The position numbers and the translations under genes were made by a program. From Prosapia bicincta (Eukaryota > Arthropoda > Insecta > Hemiptera > Cercopidae), in NCBI GenBank assembly GCA_036971475.1, contig JBAIZL010000001.1:101264850-101328849 (forward strand): 64,000 nt of DNA, read 5' to 3'. Shown one piece after another: positions 50,930 through 62,839 of this stretch. The notes beneath the pieces are model-generated. The model did not search any database and was not told where the DNA came from. It saw nothing but the letters and a program-made list of their open reading frames with translations. Position 1 is the stretch's first letter. Each line of letters begins with the position of its first letter.

Positions 50930-51250
50930 GACAGCCGAGCTAACCTCTGCAGACGGGCCTCTTCCATGATCTTATTCCCTGACAGCTCTAGTAGTCCAGT
51001 TTCGAGGAAATTTTGAAACTATCAGCACACTTCCACACAACCGACATTGAGGAGGCGGTAGTACTCCGACTTTGTGCAAGTGTACTGCTAGGTAATATTG
51101 CCCCGCTTTCATTGGGAAGGTGACAACATTTACAGCTCGAGAGATAAAATGGTTTATAGGCCAATCGTCCCATTTCATGCCAGTCGATATTACCCTACGT
51201 TGCTGACTAGACCACTTATCAGCCACTGGTGTAAACTACTATCTAAATCA
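50930..51250 (-). pseudogene. Non-LTR retrotransposon C-terminal relic
   Basis: The minus strand at 50972-51226 reads a frame containing GQYYLAVHLHKVGVLPPPQC then RLCG. This matches the region after RNase H in arthropod I/R1/Jockey-like pol proteins (pattern TGHYYL-x-HLH-x-G-x-P-C-x-LCG, family knowledge), where a Cys/His cluster follows RNase H. Upstream frames are broken by stops and no reverse transcriptase part was seen. The stretch is clearly richer in GC than its surroundings. It parallels the relic at 60-600, which preserves RNase H and the later part of the same C-terminal region, but I cannot show the two belong to the same element. Confidence 0.6.
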
Positions 51251-53060
51251 AGACACAGGCGCAATCTCACTATAACTACTCTCTACAATATTATTAACTG
51301 AGGATAACGCCTTGTATCTATTAATTCTAAATAGGCTGCCAATGAACAGTACAAAACATATCTACTTCGTGATGTTCAATAAAAGTCTAGAACCAGTTAA
51401 ATCTTCTATATCTCGAAACGTTTTCACTCTTGTTCGACATCTTTCAACATTCAAAGTTAATTTCACTTATAAAATTCAAATACATTGAAGTTAAACCTGT
51501 GGAAAATAACGTTTTCACTGTTTGAACGATATATTAATTCGCTTTAGGCCTAACTCGACATTACAGTCCTTTATAAGTTAAAGTAGTGCATCGATGCATG
51601 CCTTAAAACTAGATTAGAGTACAGTCCCCCTTAAAACTGGTTCTTTTTTTAAAGTTATTTGAAGATTTATGTATTAAAAATAAATTTTATTAATTGATGA
51701 ATTTAAATTTAAAGATAGTAGTAACTTTACTGTTTTACAATAGATTTAAATAACTAATACAAATCCAATAATAGAGTACACCACAATACATGTCAAGTTA
51801 ATTTGTAAGAGTCTATTTTCATGTTTTCATTTAATAAATTCAGTATACAAGAATATGTAATCCAAGAGTCAGTCTTTATGCACTTTATTTGATACACTTT
51901 TAAAAGCTTTCAATTAAGGTGAAAATTAGTACAGGCGAGTTGATCTAGAACAATACAGTTTTGGCAAAGCTGGAAGTAGAGGGGCTACCCTCCGTAACTT
52001 TAATCCAGTTTAGTTGAAATAATAGATAATTTAAATGTTTCTGCAGTGCTTTCAGATTCCAGGTTCAATCGTGAAGTGATACTAAACTAATAAAGAAAGT
52101 AATAATAATATGGTACTATAGCCTTGTAATAATATTAAAGATTTATTAATAAATATAATGTTAGAAATATCTAATAGATAGCACAAGAGAATTAATTGTC
52201 TTGTAGTATTCATTATTATTTCTACCATTATAAGAAAGAAAGTGTTTGCACGTTCCGTTAATGCTAAAACATCCGTTAACGTGTGTTATTATCCATTAAG
52301 TTTTAGATCTTTACTATTTAATTATGTATAATTTTATTCGTATTATAATCCATACTTTGTTAATATTTAGACCTAGTAGTTTTATCAACGTAGACAATTT
52401 CTATCTTCTAATTTAGACATTATTTATCGTGGTACATTAGTTTATAAGCTTTCGTAGCTTTATACGCTTGTCCATCTATATATCGTTCCATGTTTAATCT
52501 ATGGTAGATATTAGAGATAATCGAAACCATGTTTCTCACCATGACCCCTGTCTGAATCCTATCTATGTTTTATTTGATCACTCCCCAAACTCCAGGTGAC
52601 TAGAGTTTCCATATCTGGAGATACGTCTTCCGCAATAAACCAAGGATTTTCCCAAATAATCGCTCCATTATTCATCGGGTAGCTTAATATAACTTTAGTT
52701 CCCCCACCTTTTCATGATTTTATAATTTCCTTCTAATCTCGATAGCGGGGGGGGGGGTCATGATATTTGTTCTAGTCCTCCCCCTTGTTCCCTCTACTAT
52801 ACATTTTTTTCCATAAAAACCCCGTAACTGGTAATATTTTGTTAAGGATCCCTCGTTAGATAACCTTGCACAAACCTGCCTACAACAAACCTGACCATGT
52901 CACTGAATATTCGCTCGCTCCTTTTGCCAGTTCAGATTAATATCTCCATCTTAGTCTTCATGTAGTTCACCTAACCATTCTCGTCCATAACAGGCGATTA
53001 TGTAGCATCATTTGTTCCTTAGAGTGTTTATAAATCTTTATAGCCCTTACTTTGCTTGAA
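51251..53060. other. AT-rich spacer, nothing recognised
   Basis: An 11-base G run lies at 52747-52757. No gene or shared repeat was recognised. Confidence 0.4.
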
Positions 53061-53240
53061 TGAAATAATTAAAATACGGCAGTACAAAATGGCGCATTTC
53101 TGAGAGGCATTACGTATACTAATGCCGCACTCATCGCTAATTGTTTCCCAACAAGTAATTGGATTTACCGATTGGGTTTACCCAATTACAGGCCGGGACA
53201 TGCAATTGCCGTTCCGTTCTCATGTAATCACGAGTCCTTG
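53061..53240 (+). repeat. Dispersed repeat pair with 30.6 kb
   Basis: Matches the minus strand of 30612-30790: AAAATGGCG, CGCACTCATCGCTAATTGTT, AAGTAATTGGATTT. Both then run through an inverted pair TTGGGTTTACCCAATTAC, which can form a hairpin. Confidence 0.8.
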
Positions 53241-53267
53241 GAGGTTGTCTTTATTCCAAATATGCGT

Positions 53268-53329
53268 GTGTTTGTGTGTTTGTATGTATGTGTGTGTGTT
53301 TGTCTGTGTGTGTGTGCATGCACGCGCGC

Positions 53330-53394
<65 letters not shown>

Positions 53395-53402
53395 CGTGAT
53401 GA

Positions 53403-53480
<78 letters not shown>

Positions 53481-53494
53481 TGAATGTGTGTGTA

Positions 53495-53575
<81 letters not shown>

Positions 53576-53596
53576 TTTGTGTGTGTGTGAGAGAGT

Positions 53597-53637
<41 letters not shown>
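53268..53637. repeat. Long interrupted (GT)n microsatellite
   Basis: About 370 bases of GT dinucleotides with a CGCGCG patch, two GATGAATG interruptions and a GAGAGAG patch. Long Cys-Val and Thr-His frames over it are artefacts. Confidence 0.98.
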
Positions 53638-53638
<1 letters not shown>

Positions 53639-53816
53639 TGTAAGTATTTCAAATACCTTTTACCAAATGCAATATTATAATTTTATTAATTAGAAGTACA
53701 ATATCATTTTACTAGTTTCGAAGGTTTAAATAGCGGCAGTTCTATTGAAATAATTTGTTGTAACAAAGAATATTTATTAGAATATATGTTAGATGTTTTT
53801 GTTTAGTGTTAATTTA

Positions 53817-53984
53817 TCTGAGTAATATTTGTCAGGCTTTCAGAAATTACGAGGGAAACCTAAATATCCCTCCAGGGCACGGCTGCTATTATCGTCATTA
53901 ACTTCCACCCAGAGAGGGAATTTTTGTTGAAATAATTTTTAATTTCGCTCCTCATTGTAATCAGCGAGCTTTGTTCATTATGAT
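53817..53984 (-). repeat. Short conserved dispersed family (type A), copy 3
   Basis: Reverse-complement match to 26199-26376: GAAAATTTTAA-free core with CTTTCAGAAATTACG, GAAACCTAAATATCCCTCC, GGCACGGCTGCTATTATCGT and AACAAAGCTCGCTGATTAC on the minus strand. This is the best preserved copy, with several CpG sites intact. Confidence 0.85.
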
Positions 53985-55061
53985 GCCGGCGTGTTTTTCA
54001 TAATTACCCGACTCTCCCTGGAGTTAAAATGTCAGTTAAGCGATGTAGAAATTAAAAAATATATCATAACGTGAAAAATTTAAACAAGAAATTCGCATAA
54101 AAGCGTCTGACGGTCGTTGCTGAACGATGTTTTTTTGACAGTATATTTAAGTAATTAAAATTACCGCTTTTAGGCGAACTGACAAAGCTTTATTATACAA
54201 CGAACCACCTATTTTCGCTTTGTTTACGTTACAAACGTTTGTGTAGTAAAATTAAATTATATACAAACAAAACTTGCTATCACTTGCTACAAGTTTGTGT
54301 GATAAGTTAGAATGTAAATCTTTCTTTGATAGTTTTGTTCACAAATTTGAGTTATGATATTAAAACGTATTTTTATTCGTATGAAATTATATTTATAGAA
54401 GCTGTATTAAATGCAGTAGATAATCACTTGCTATTCATTAGGGCTTTGTGGTAGATTTTATATTTGGTAATGCTATTTCCGGTTCCGGTTGTCTTTTCGG
54501 TGATTATTTATTTCCAGTCTCGGTATTATTTGTTAAATTATTCAAAAATTCGAGGTGTTAGATATGATGTTATATAATTTAATTTTAAATGCTTTCAAAT
54601 ACGAAGTTAAATAAGCGATTATTGTGTTGTATTGGTGGCTGGATTTTGTTAATATAAATCTTCAAAATTAATTTTGACCTCGTTCAATGAAAAAAAGTTA
54701 TTAAAACCTAGTCAATGGCATGTTAGTGGTTTAGATTTTACGTTGTTATACCTTGTTCATTATGATTAGTTTCTTAGTAGGATAATTATCGGACATAATT
54801 GGAGTCAATTGCTAACCCAATTATTGCTTTGAGCACAAACAGTTCTGAATGTGCTTACAATCTTGTGAAAATATTCCTGGCCCATCCTCTTCCCTGACAC
54901 TAACCAATTTCAATAATTTATTAATAGATTTACCGAATTTATGTAATTATCTAAATCTTAAAACTTATAATGATACAGGATTAATAATAATATGATTTAT
55001 GGCCACTGTCGTAGCCCATTTTGGATGATTAAACAGTCCATTAAATGGATTTCTTTCAACT
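53985..55061. other. AT-rich spacer, nothing recognised
   Basis: No feature recognised. Confidence 0.4.
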
Positions 55062-55171
55062 CATTGCAAATAAGTCTGCTCAATTCCGGGGAGAGGACTA
55101 ATTTCCCCAATGGTATTTTTTTCTAGAGTATAATCAAGGAAATAGTAATGCCGTGTTGGGACGTTTCAAAC
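55062..55171 (+). repeat. Short conserved dispersed family (type B), copy 3
   Basis: ACTAATTTCCCCAATGGTAT, TATAATCAAGGAAATAGTAA and TGCCGTG align with 42772-42897. Confidence 0.65.
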
Positions 55172-56856
55172 TCTCTCAACGTTAGCAAAATAGTTTCTTA
55201 CTTTATGAAATATGAATTAAACAAGAAATCTACTTCTTCCATTGGTAAAATATAACGTGAATTATTTAATAATCGTAGAAGGTAACTGAAACCGTAAATG
55301 ATTTCCCGTCTAGATTTTACATCCTGGTAACAGGAATCCTGCAAAATTCTCAGGAATAGAGTGGAAATAATAAAACCTGTCACTGACACCCTAAAAACGA
55401 AGAAAGTAACCCTATTGTGGATTTATTCATGACAGGTTTGGCTGTAGGAACCTCAATTCTTGTTTATATTTTTGGCAAGATGTTTGAGTGGAAAATACAG
55501 AGTTGTGGTTTTGTTTTTCAATAAATTGAAAGTGTATTGAAAAGTATATAGATATATTGTAAATTACCGTAGCTACATTTCAAACTGTTATAAATTGTAT
55601 TCAGTTTTATAAGGAAACCTTAGGGGAATCAAGTTTTGTTTGTGTTGAAACTAGGGTATTTGTGTTATTATGTTTTCAAAATTTTTCTACTTTTTGTGGT
55701 CAGCTGCAAGTTTTATTTCCTTCCCCGTGTTGCTGGGGACATTATATTTTAATACCAATTTCGTTTGAAGTTAATATAGTAAAACTTTTTATCTACATAA
55801 TTTCATTTTCTAATTTTGCATCAATCCTTTATGTAAGTGTAATCAATAGCGGCTACAGCAGGTAGATCCTGATCTACCCAACTTTGTTATACCCATTTGT
55901 TAAAATCATTCTTAATTTTCAATTTTTAAATTGCTGTAATTTAAAACGATAAATGGTACATATCTAAGATGAAAAGAGATGCTTATATTAATACACGGAA
56001 AATTAATATGCACCTAGTAACAATAATCCAATGACATTTTTTGTAGCTTATTAGACTATACATTTGAGTGTGAAAATGCGCTCAAACACACGAAATGTAA
56101 ATTCTAAACAATATCTAGTGGAATTTTGCTAGAAACCCCTTTCCTGGTAGCAAGACCCACCTAATTTGTGCCTAACCAAAAAATATTCCTGAAGGGTGCC
56201 CCGGGTGTAATACTATTTAATATATACTAAAAATCTTATTTATCTATAAATATTGCATGCAAAGTAGTTTAACTCTGTCATTTACTCCTACTTACTTTTT
56301 AATAATGACTTTTGTTATAAATTTTCACCCATGTTCTGAACACACGGTAGAGTATACCATTCTACTCACTTTAACTGAAACTTTGCTTACGTAAGGAGTA
56401 TTTTAGTTTTACACCGATTGTTATTATTACCTAAATATGTTCTACGCTCTTATTTCTGTACAACCTAATCACAAGTGTAGGCTGATAGTTAATATGCAGA
56501 AACATACAGACAGACACGAAATGCAAATTGGGGTGAGTGAAAAGTGACAAGTGGTTGGGAAATGTAGTTATGTCTATGTTAATTACACAAGCAACAGACA
56601 TGACAATTAGCTGGACGAGGGAGGTGTTTGCTGCTGTAACCAATGTAATTAATTAATTAAAACAATTGGAAAAGATGTTTACGTTGTCCAGAGGTATAAT
56701 TTTTTCTGTTTGAAAATATTATATTCCTATGTAAAAAAAGTTAATCTCGTCAATATTAAAGCAGACAATAATAGTGAAGGTAATTTTGTAATGAAAAGAA
56801 TGTAATAAATACATAATAAAAATTTTAAAACAAATTATGCGGTCAATAGGTATGCA
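55172..56856. other. AT-rich spacer, nothing recognised
   Basis: ORFs at 55198-55389 (minus), 55662-55865 (plus) and 56431-56643 (minus) are unrecognised. Confidence 0.4.

Positions 56857-56908
<52 letters not shown>
56857..56908. repeat. (TA)n microsatellite
   Basis: About 26 TA units flanked on both sides by TATGCAGTA-type words. Confidence 0.97.
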
Positions 56909-56911
<3 letters not shown>

Positions 56912-57214
56912 GTAATGCAGTACGTTATAAATAAAGAATTTATGTAATCAATTTAGAATTATCTTTTATAAAATTATGTTTCTAAGAAATGACTATATCA
57001 TTATTGTTTAGTGGTTCTGAGGGACTTGGATCTAATAAGGGATGAACAATATTTCTAAAAAAAAGTTATCTTAAAATTATACAACTTACTAGCATCCCAT
57101 ATCGAACATATTAGCTTCTAAAATATATATACGGTATACTCTTTCATTTAAAGTAATAATTAAAAAGTTATTTTTAACAACAGTATGATGTATTATGTAT
57201 ATTTTACGTTTAGG

Positions 57215-58670
57215 ATTACCTTCTCCTTACAAGGCGATGCACCCTCTTTACAATCCTGACAGGGAGTAGGTCCACTTCATTACGTTATCCCGCATAAGTA
57301 AAGGCATGACCCTCATTTAGGCCCATCTAGGGAAGATTGTGTCGCTTCCATGGTTCTACCCTCCCTTATCATTCTCCTTACAAGGCGATGCACAATCTTT
57401 ACAATCCCGACAATAGGTAGGTCTGCTTCAGTATATTTTACTGCAAAGGTGAAGGCATGACCCTCCTTTAGGTCATACCAGAATGCAATATGTCGCTTCC
57501 TTAGTCCTCCCCTTCTCCTTACAAGGTTGTGTACCCTCTTTATAATCCTGACCCGGAGTGAGTCTATTTCAGTACGTTATCCTGCATAGGTAATGTAATG
57601 ACCTATCCTTTAGGTCATACCAGAAGACAATATGTCGCTCCCTTGGTTCTACCCTCTCTTATCTTTCTCCTTACAAGGTTGTGTACCCTTTTTATAATCC
57701 CGAGAAGGAATGAGTCTATTTCAGTACGTTATCCTGCATAGGTAATGTAATGACCTATCCTTTAGGTCATACCAGAAGACAATATGTCGCTCCCTTGGTT
57801 CTACCCTCTCTTATCTTTGTCCTTACAATGCGGTGTACCCTCTTTATAATCCTGACCCGGAGTGAGTCTATTTAATTTTGTTATCCTGCATAGGTAATGT
57901 AAGGACCCAACCTTTAGGTCATACCAGAAGACAATATGTCGCTCCCTTGGTTCTACCCTTTCTTATCTTTCTCCTTACAAGGTTGTGTACCCTTTTTGTA
58001 ATCCCGACAAGGAATGAGTCTATTTCAGTACGTTATCCTGCATAGGTAATATAATGACCCATCCTTTAGGTCCTACCAGAAGACAATATGTCGCTCCCTT
58101 GGTCCTACCCTGCCTTATCTTTCTCCTTACAAGGTTGTGTACCCTTTTTATAATCCCGACAAGGAATGAGTCTATTTCAGTACGTTATCCTGCATAGGTA
58201 ATGTAATGACCCATCCTTTAGGTCGTACCAGAAGGCAATATGTCGCTTCCTTGGTCCTCCCCTTCTCCTTTCAAGGTTGTGTACCCTTTTTATAATCCCG
58301 ACAAGGAATGAGTCTATTTCAGTACGTTATCCTGCATAGGTAATGTACTGACCCATCCTTTAGGCCCTACCAGAAGACAATATGTCGCTCCCTTGGTCCT
58401 ACCCTGCCTTATCTTTCTCCTTACAAGGTTGTGTACCCTTTTTATAATACCGACAGGGAGTGAGTCTATTTCAGTACGTTTTCCTGCATAGGTAATGTAA
58501 TGACCCATTCTTTAGGTCCTACCAGAAGACAATATGTCCCTTCCTTGGTCCTAACCCCCTCTCTTTCTCCTTACAAGGTGGTGTACCCTCTTTGTAATCC
58601 CGACAGGTAGGGAGTCTATTTCAGTTCGTTATCTTGCATACATGATGTCATGGCCCGTCCTATAGGCGTA
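57215..58670. repeat. Satellite-like tandem array, 141-152-bp unit, 10 copies
   Basis: CTCCTTACAAGG-type starts recur at about 57221, 57372, 57513, 57665, 57817, 57969, 58121, 58263, 58415 and 58565. Most spacings are 152. Two units (141 and 142) lack the CTTATCTTT segment. Many units contain ATGACCTATCCTTTAGGTCAT-type inverted repeats (for example arms 57598-57605 and 57611-57618). Terminal units are more diverged than central ones, as expected of unequal exchange. No reading frame runs through the array. Confidence 0.97.
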
Positions 58671-59213
58671 ATAAAAGCTAGAATATCATATTTTCAAACA
58701 AAACGAATCCCAATTATTTACATTATTCCCAAGTCAAAATAAATTTAATAATAAAATTACATTTCTCTAAAAAACATACGTATTAATTCTTATGACAGTG
58801 GTTTAAAACATGTTTTTAAATAAATTTCTAGTTATCGTACATGAAAAAATAATTACATATTTGAATTCAAAAACCTTAATAGTATTAAAAAAGATTTTTT
58901 TTCATATTATCATTTTTTTTATTTATTGTTTTTTTTAAATGTAGACTACTTTCTTAAGAATATACAACTTAGGTCTACTAGGATCACATACTCAATATAT
59001 TATCTCCCAAAAATATGTATACGGGTTACTGTTTCATTTAGACTAATAATTGAAATATGTTATTCTTAACAACAGTCTGATGTAATATCTACATTATAGT
59101 AGTAGGATTCGTTCGAAAATGGTTTGATTAGATAGTGAGATCCTACGACTAGGTTTTTCTAGTCGAAATGTTTTTACTGCTCGAACTCTTTTTCACTCGG
59201 TTCTCACGAACTC
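58671..59213. other. AT-rich spacer, nothing recognised
   Basis: No feature recognised. Confidence 0.4.
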
Positions 59214-59456
59214 ATGTACTGTTTACCTAACCATTATTCTGCCTATCCTGGTTACGAGTTTGTTTGGGGCAAAATGTTTCTGAATCTTTATCTGTGGGAA
59301 ACACTCAGTATATTTGATCAAATGAATGCTGCTGGAGCTCAGACCACAATCGAGATGATAAGTTCAGAGATTTCTGTACCCTCCCCGCACAGTCTACATG
59401 CTTACAGACACGCTGTTGTACATAGGTCTTACATGTATAGTGATCCAACACTTTAG
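59214..59456 (+). other. Unrecognised 80-codon ORF
   Basis: A plus-strand frame of 80 codons with ordinary amino-acid composition, in DNA less AT-rich than its surroundings. A 75-codon frame lies opposite (59305-59532). Neither matches a family I know, and no splice sites or promoter could be defended. It could be an exon, a transposon fragment or chance. Confidence 0.2.
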
Positions 59457-61589
59457 TCCTGCCTTTCCACTTGTAATACCAGTTGGATTTAATTCCATTT
59501 ACATTAAAAATGTTAGTATTAAATCTAACCATACTTAACCATATCTCTTTGGAATCCTACTTTGTGTTTTATTTTGAAGCAAAGAAAATTTAAATAGTTT
59601 TAGTTTAATGTTTTGTAAAAACAAAGCGTAACTTAACATCCTAATTTACCCTATATTTTGTTTACACATTCAACGGACAGAAGTAAACAAACTATCAAAT
59701 TCGGAGGATTTAGTTAAAAATACGCTGATGGGCGAAACTAGAGTAGGCTACATTTCATCACGCTATCAAACAAAATAAATTACTAGCAAGTTGCCACAGG
59801 GTAATTTACTTATTAATTAATCCCTTTCAAATTAAAATTGCATTAGATTAACTGCTAAATATACAGTCAGCAATTCTAAACGCAATCACGGATATTTGAT
59901 TTGCAATCGGTAATTAGAGTCTGTAATTGAGTAATCCAAGTCCAAAATGCAACGCCACTGGTTGTATAAACAATTACACGCGTTTCGGTCATGTAGATTT
60001 CAATTTGTTGCTGTTTGCGTTTAACTGCTTTGTTTAGTATATTGTAACAGCGGAAAATTGTATTTGTAAACGCTTGAAAACTGTTTATAAAAGATCTTGT
60101 AGTTTACTTAAAGGCGATTTGTAGTATTCATTTAATTTTTTTTTAAATCGAGCAATTTGGTTCTTTTCTCAGAAACATTTCTACTTTAGTGGTTATAAAT
60201 TACTTTAAAAATTATACTTTGTGTAGCCTTACTAGTAAAGCCTAAAACGCTTGCCACTGCAAACATATAGCGTATACAAGGACTTGCTCTTCGCTTGTCA
60301 GTGCAGATATGGATATTCACTATGGAGTATAATCGTAAATTTATATTTACACAAACACCAGGTGTTTGCACAAAAGTATCTGGTGTATTTTATTCCGTCA
60401 GCTGTATTAGTGCTATTGGCATATTGTTTTTGTTTTTTTTTATAGTGCAAACTTGTTGTTTGAACAGAATGTTCACATCCGTAGCCAAATCAGTAATGAG
60501 TTTTTAAACCAATTCGAGAATTTTTATCTAATTTTTTTGTCGCTTCAGTAGCTATGTCTGCGTTTTTGCGGAAATTGCAGATATTGAACCTACTGAGTGA
60601 GCTCATGTCGTTGTATAGTTTGTTTTTTGTTTTTAATTACGCAGAATGTCGGTAGTTTTGGGTATGTTCGTCTTATGCAGTTTTTATACATTGTTAGACT
60701 GATGCGAGAGATTGGTTTTATCCTTCTCTCTTTCTAATCCCTTTTACCATAAAAAACAAAATATCCCTAACAAAATATTTCTTAGATAAAGAACGCCCAA
60801 CCTGACCGTGAACAGAGCAGAACAAAATAGTAATATAAATAAGTGGAAGTGATGTAGTTTAGGCGTAGACCTAAATTTGTTGGGAGGTCCTCCAGCTGAA
60901 ACAAATTTACAGAATACAAAATCGATTTAAACATAGCTGGAAATGCTCACATTTAAATATGGGTATGATTTCTATATTTTAATTTTTACGTATAACGTCA
61001 TTATAAAGGTTACATAGCTACTAGTGGGTTTTTACATATGTGGACCTTTAACTATAAATTTATTTAAAACGTTTATTACCCTTAAACATAAGTTACAACT
61101 CTAGTTTAAATAGATATTAGAAAGATGTATCCGACGTTCAACTTATTCAATTTTAAAAAAGGGATTTCTTCTTAACCATCGATATTGGCTATTCGATAAC
61201 CAGACTTTTCACGATAACCAAGACTCATCGAGTGTTATTTTCAAGTCTGTCGGGTACCAAAGGGAAAATCCAATTTAAAATAATAATAAAAAATCATTTT
61301 ACAAAATGATACCCTTAGAAATAAGCTAAAATGAATACCGTGGATAACGTCATCTCTAGAGTAGAAGGCATAGCAAAATTAAAAATATCCCCCCCCCCCC
61401 ATATATTTCCGTTCTTGGAGCGCTTAAAACCGGCACACGTCTCTACTTAAGAAGCGGGACGTTAAACGGTCGTATTTAAGGAAGTATTTATTTATTTGGA
61501 ACAATCTGCTCGAAACCAGTGCAAATTTTGTGCTTTGTGTGCAACATTCAAAGCATTATGATAGTTCTTTTGTTGTTATATATCTCTCC
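59457..61589. other. AT-rich spacer, nothing recognised
   Basis: A 12-base C run lies at 61389-61400. Small ORFs near 60186-60507 overlap in several frames and are unrecognised. Confidence 0.4.
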
Positions 61590-61595
61590 TTCTCC

Positions 61596-61672
<77 letters not shown>
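61590..61672. repeat. (CT)n then (TA)n compound microsatellite
   Basis: CT run to about 61632, then TA run to about 61672, ending where the foldback arm starts. Confidence 0.97.
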
Positions 61673-61676
<4 letters not shown>

Positions 61677-61880
61677 TTTCACTATATATACTTTTAACAA
61701 GAATCTTACTTGGTATTTATTCGAGTTAACTTTTAAAGATTGATAGTAACTCTATTATCGATTCTACTATAACCCCCGGTCAGTGATAATCGATAATGGA
61801 GATATTATCAATCTTTGAAAGTTAACTCGCATAAATACCAAGAAGATTCTTGTTTAAGTACATATAGTGAAAGTGATAAG
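61671..61880. repeat. Foldback element between microsatellites
   Basis: Arm 61671-61765 is nearly complementary to arm 61789-61880, with a loop of about 23 bases. Both arms encode the same short peptide (ELTFKD) in mirrored frames, which confirms the palindrome. Confidence 0.9.
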
Positions 61881-61907
61881 TGAATACAAGAAAACAGTGT
61901 TGCAAAG

Positions 61908-61975
61908 TAATATATATATATATATATATATATAAAAACACACATACACATACACACACACACACACATACACAC
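61908..61975. repeat. (TA)n then (CA)n compound microsatellite
   Basis: TA run to about 61934, then CA-rich run to about 61973, a short distance outside the right foldback arm. Confidence 0.95.
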
Positions 61976-62768
61976 TATCGTTGTGGTTATAAAGAGATGT
62001 CTACTTGTACCAATATGTAATTTCAGCATTCCTCGTTTCTAATCTATGTAACACTAATGGTAGTAACACTCAATCGTCCAAGGACAATCTCCTTCACTAA
62101 AACTTCTATTGAGTATTTTCCGGTCTTTACATTCATCCTCTAGCTCATTGACGTTTAGTCCCTAGAAGACTCTTTTATTTTATTAATACAATTATAGACG
62201 CATTTCATTCCCCGCTATCTTCCATTATGTAATCACAATCGCTTTTATTTCTATTAGTATTTTAAAGGCGAGTTGAACGGCTGAAACGTTTAATTATTGC
62301 AAAACTTCTTTATAAACTAATTAGATCAATCGATGCTGGACTTATTCAGTCGGTTGCTGAAGTTAATAAACTTGAAACTGAATTTATTCAAGAGCAGGCT
62401 ATATGGAATATACTTTGAGAAACCACCTTTGGAATCCGCTTTGTTATACCTAACCCTGCAAATTTAGGAGACTCTCCTTAGGATTTATTAATTGTCATAG
62501 GAAAAACCTGTTTTGGAGTATTCTGAGTTTATATTTAAAATAAAAATCTGATGCTATCATTGTTTAGGCATGTAGATTACAAGAAAAGGTTTTTTTAAGG
62601 ATACGAAAAACACATTTTTGTAATTTTACGAGTTCTTGTAAACTATGTTCCTAAAAAGTACAACCACTGCAAGAATCTTAATAATTCAGCAATACTTTCA
62701 CAGTTATTTTTTACCTATGTTTAATGGTTTAAATTAATTTATAATAGAATAAATGATATATTTCTTGA
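61976..62768. other. AT-rich spacer
   Basis: GGCTGAAACG at 62279-62288 faintly resembles the tail motif of other repeats. Otherwise nothing was recognised. Confidence 0.4.
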
Positions 62769-62839
62769 TTCCATCTTCACTTGAGCTACTAGTTTTCTCT
62801 AAACACTTGTAAATATTTTACAAACTTGCCTATAGTAGC

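Noticed and set aside
53122..53693. Cys-Val and Thr-His reading frames over 53.1-53.7 kb
   Set aside because: Same cause: (GT)n tract. The first 50 codons of one frame are a dispersed repeat, not a gene.
61519..62029. Two ORFs sharing ELTFKD ends
   Set aside because: They are mirror images produced by the two arms of a palindrome plus microsatellite translation.
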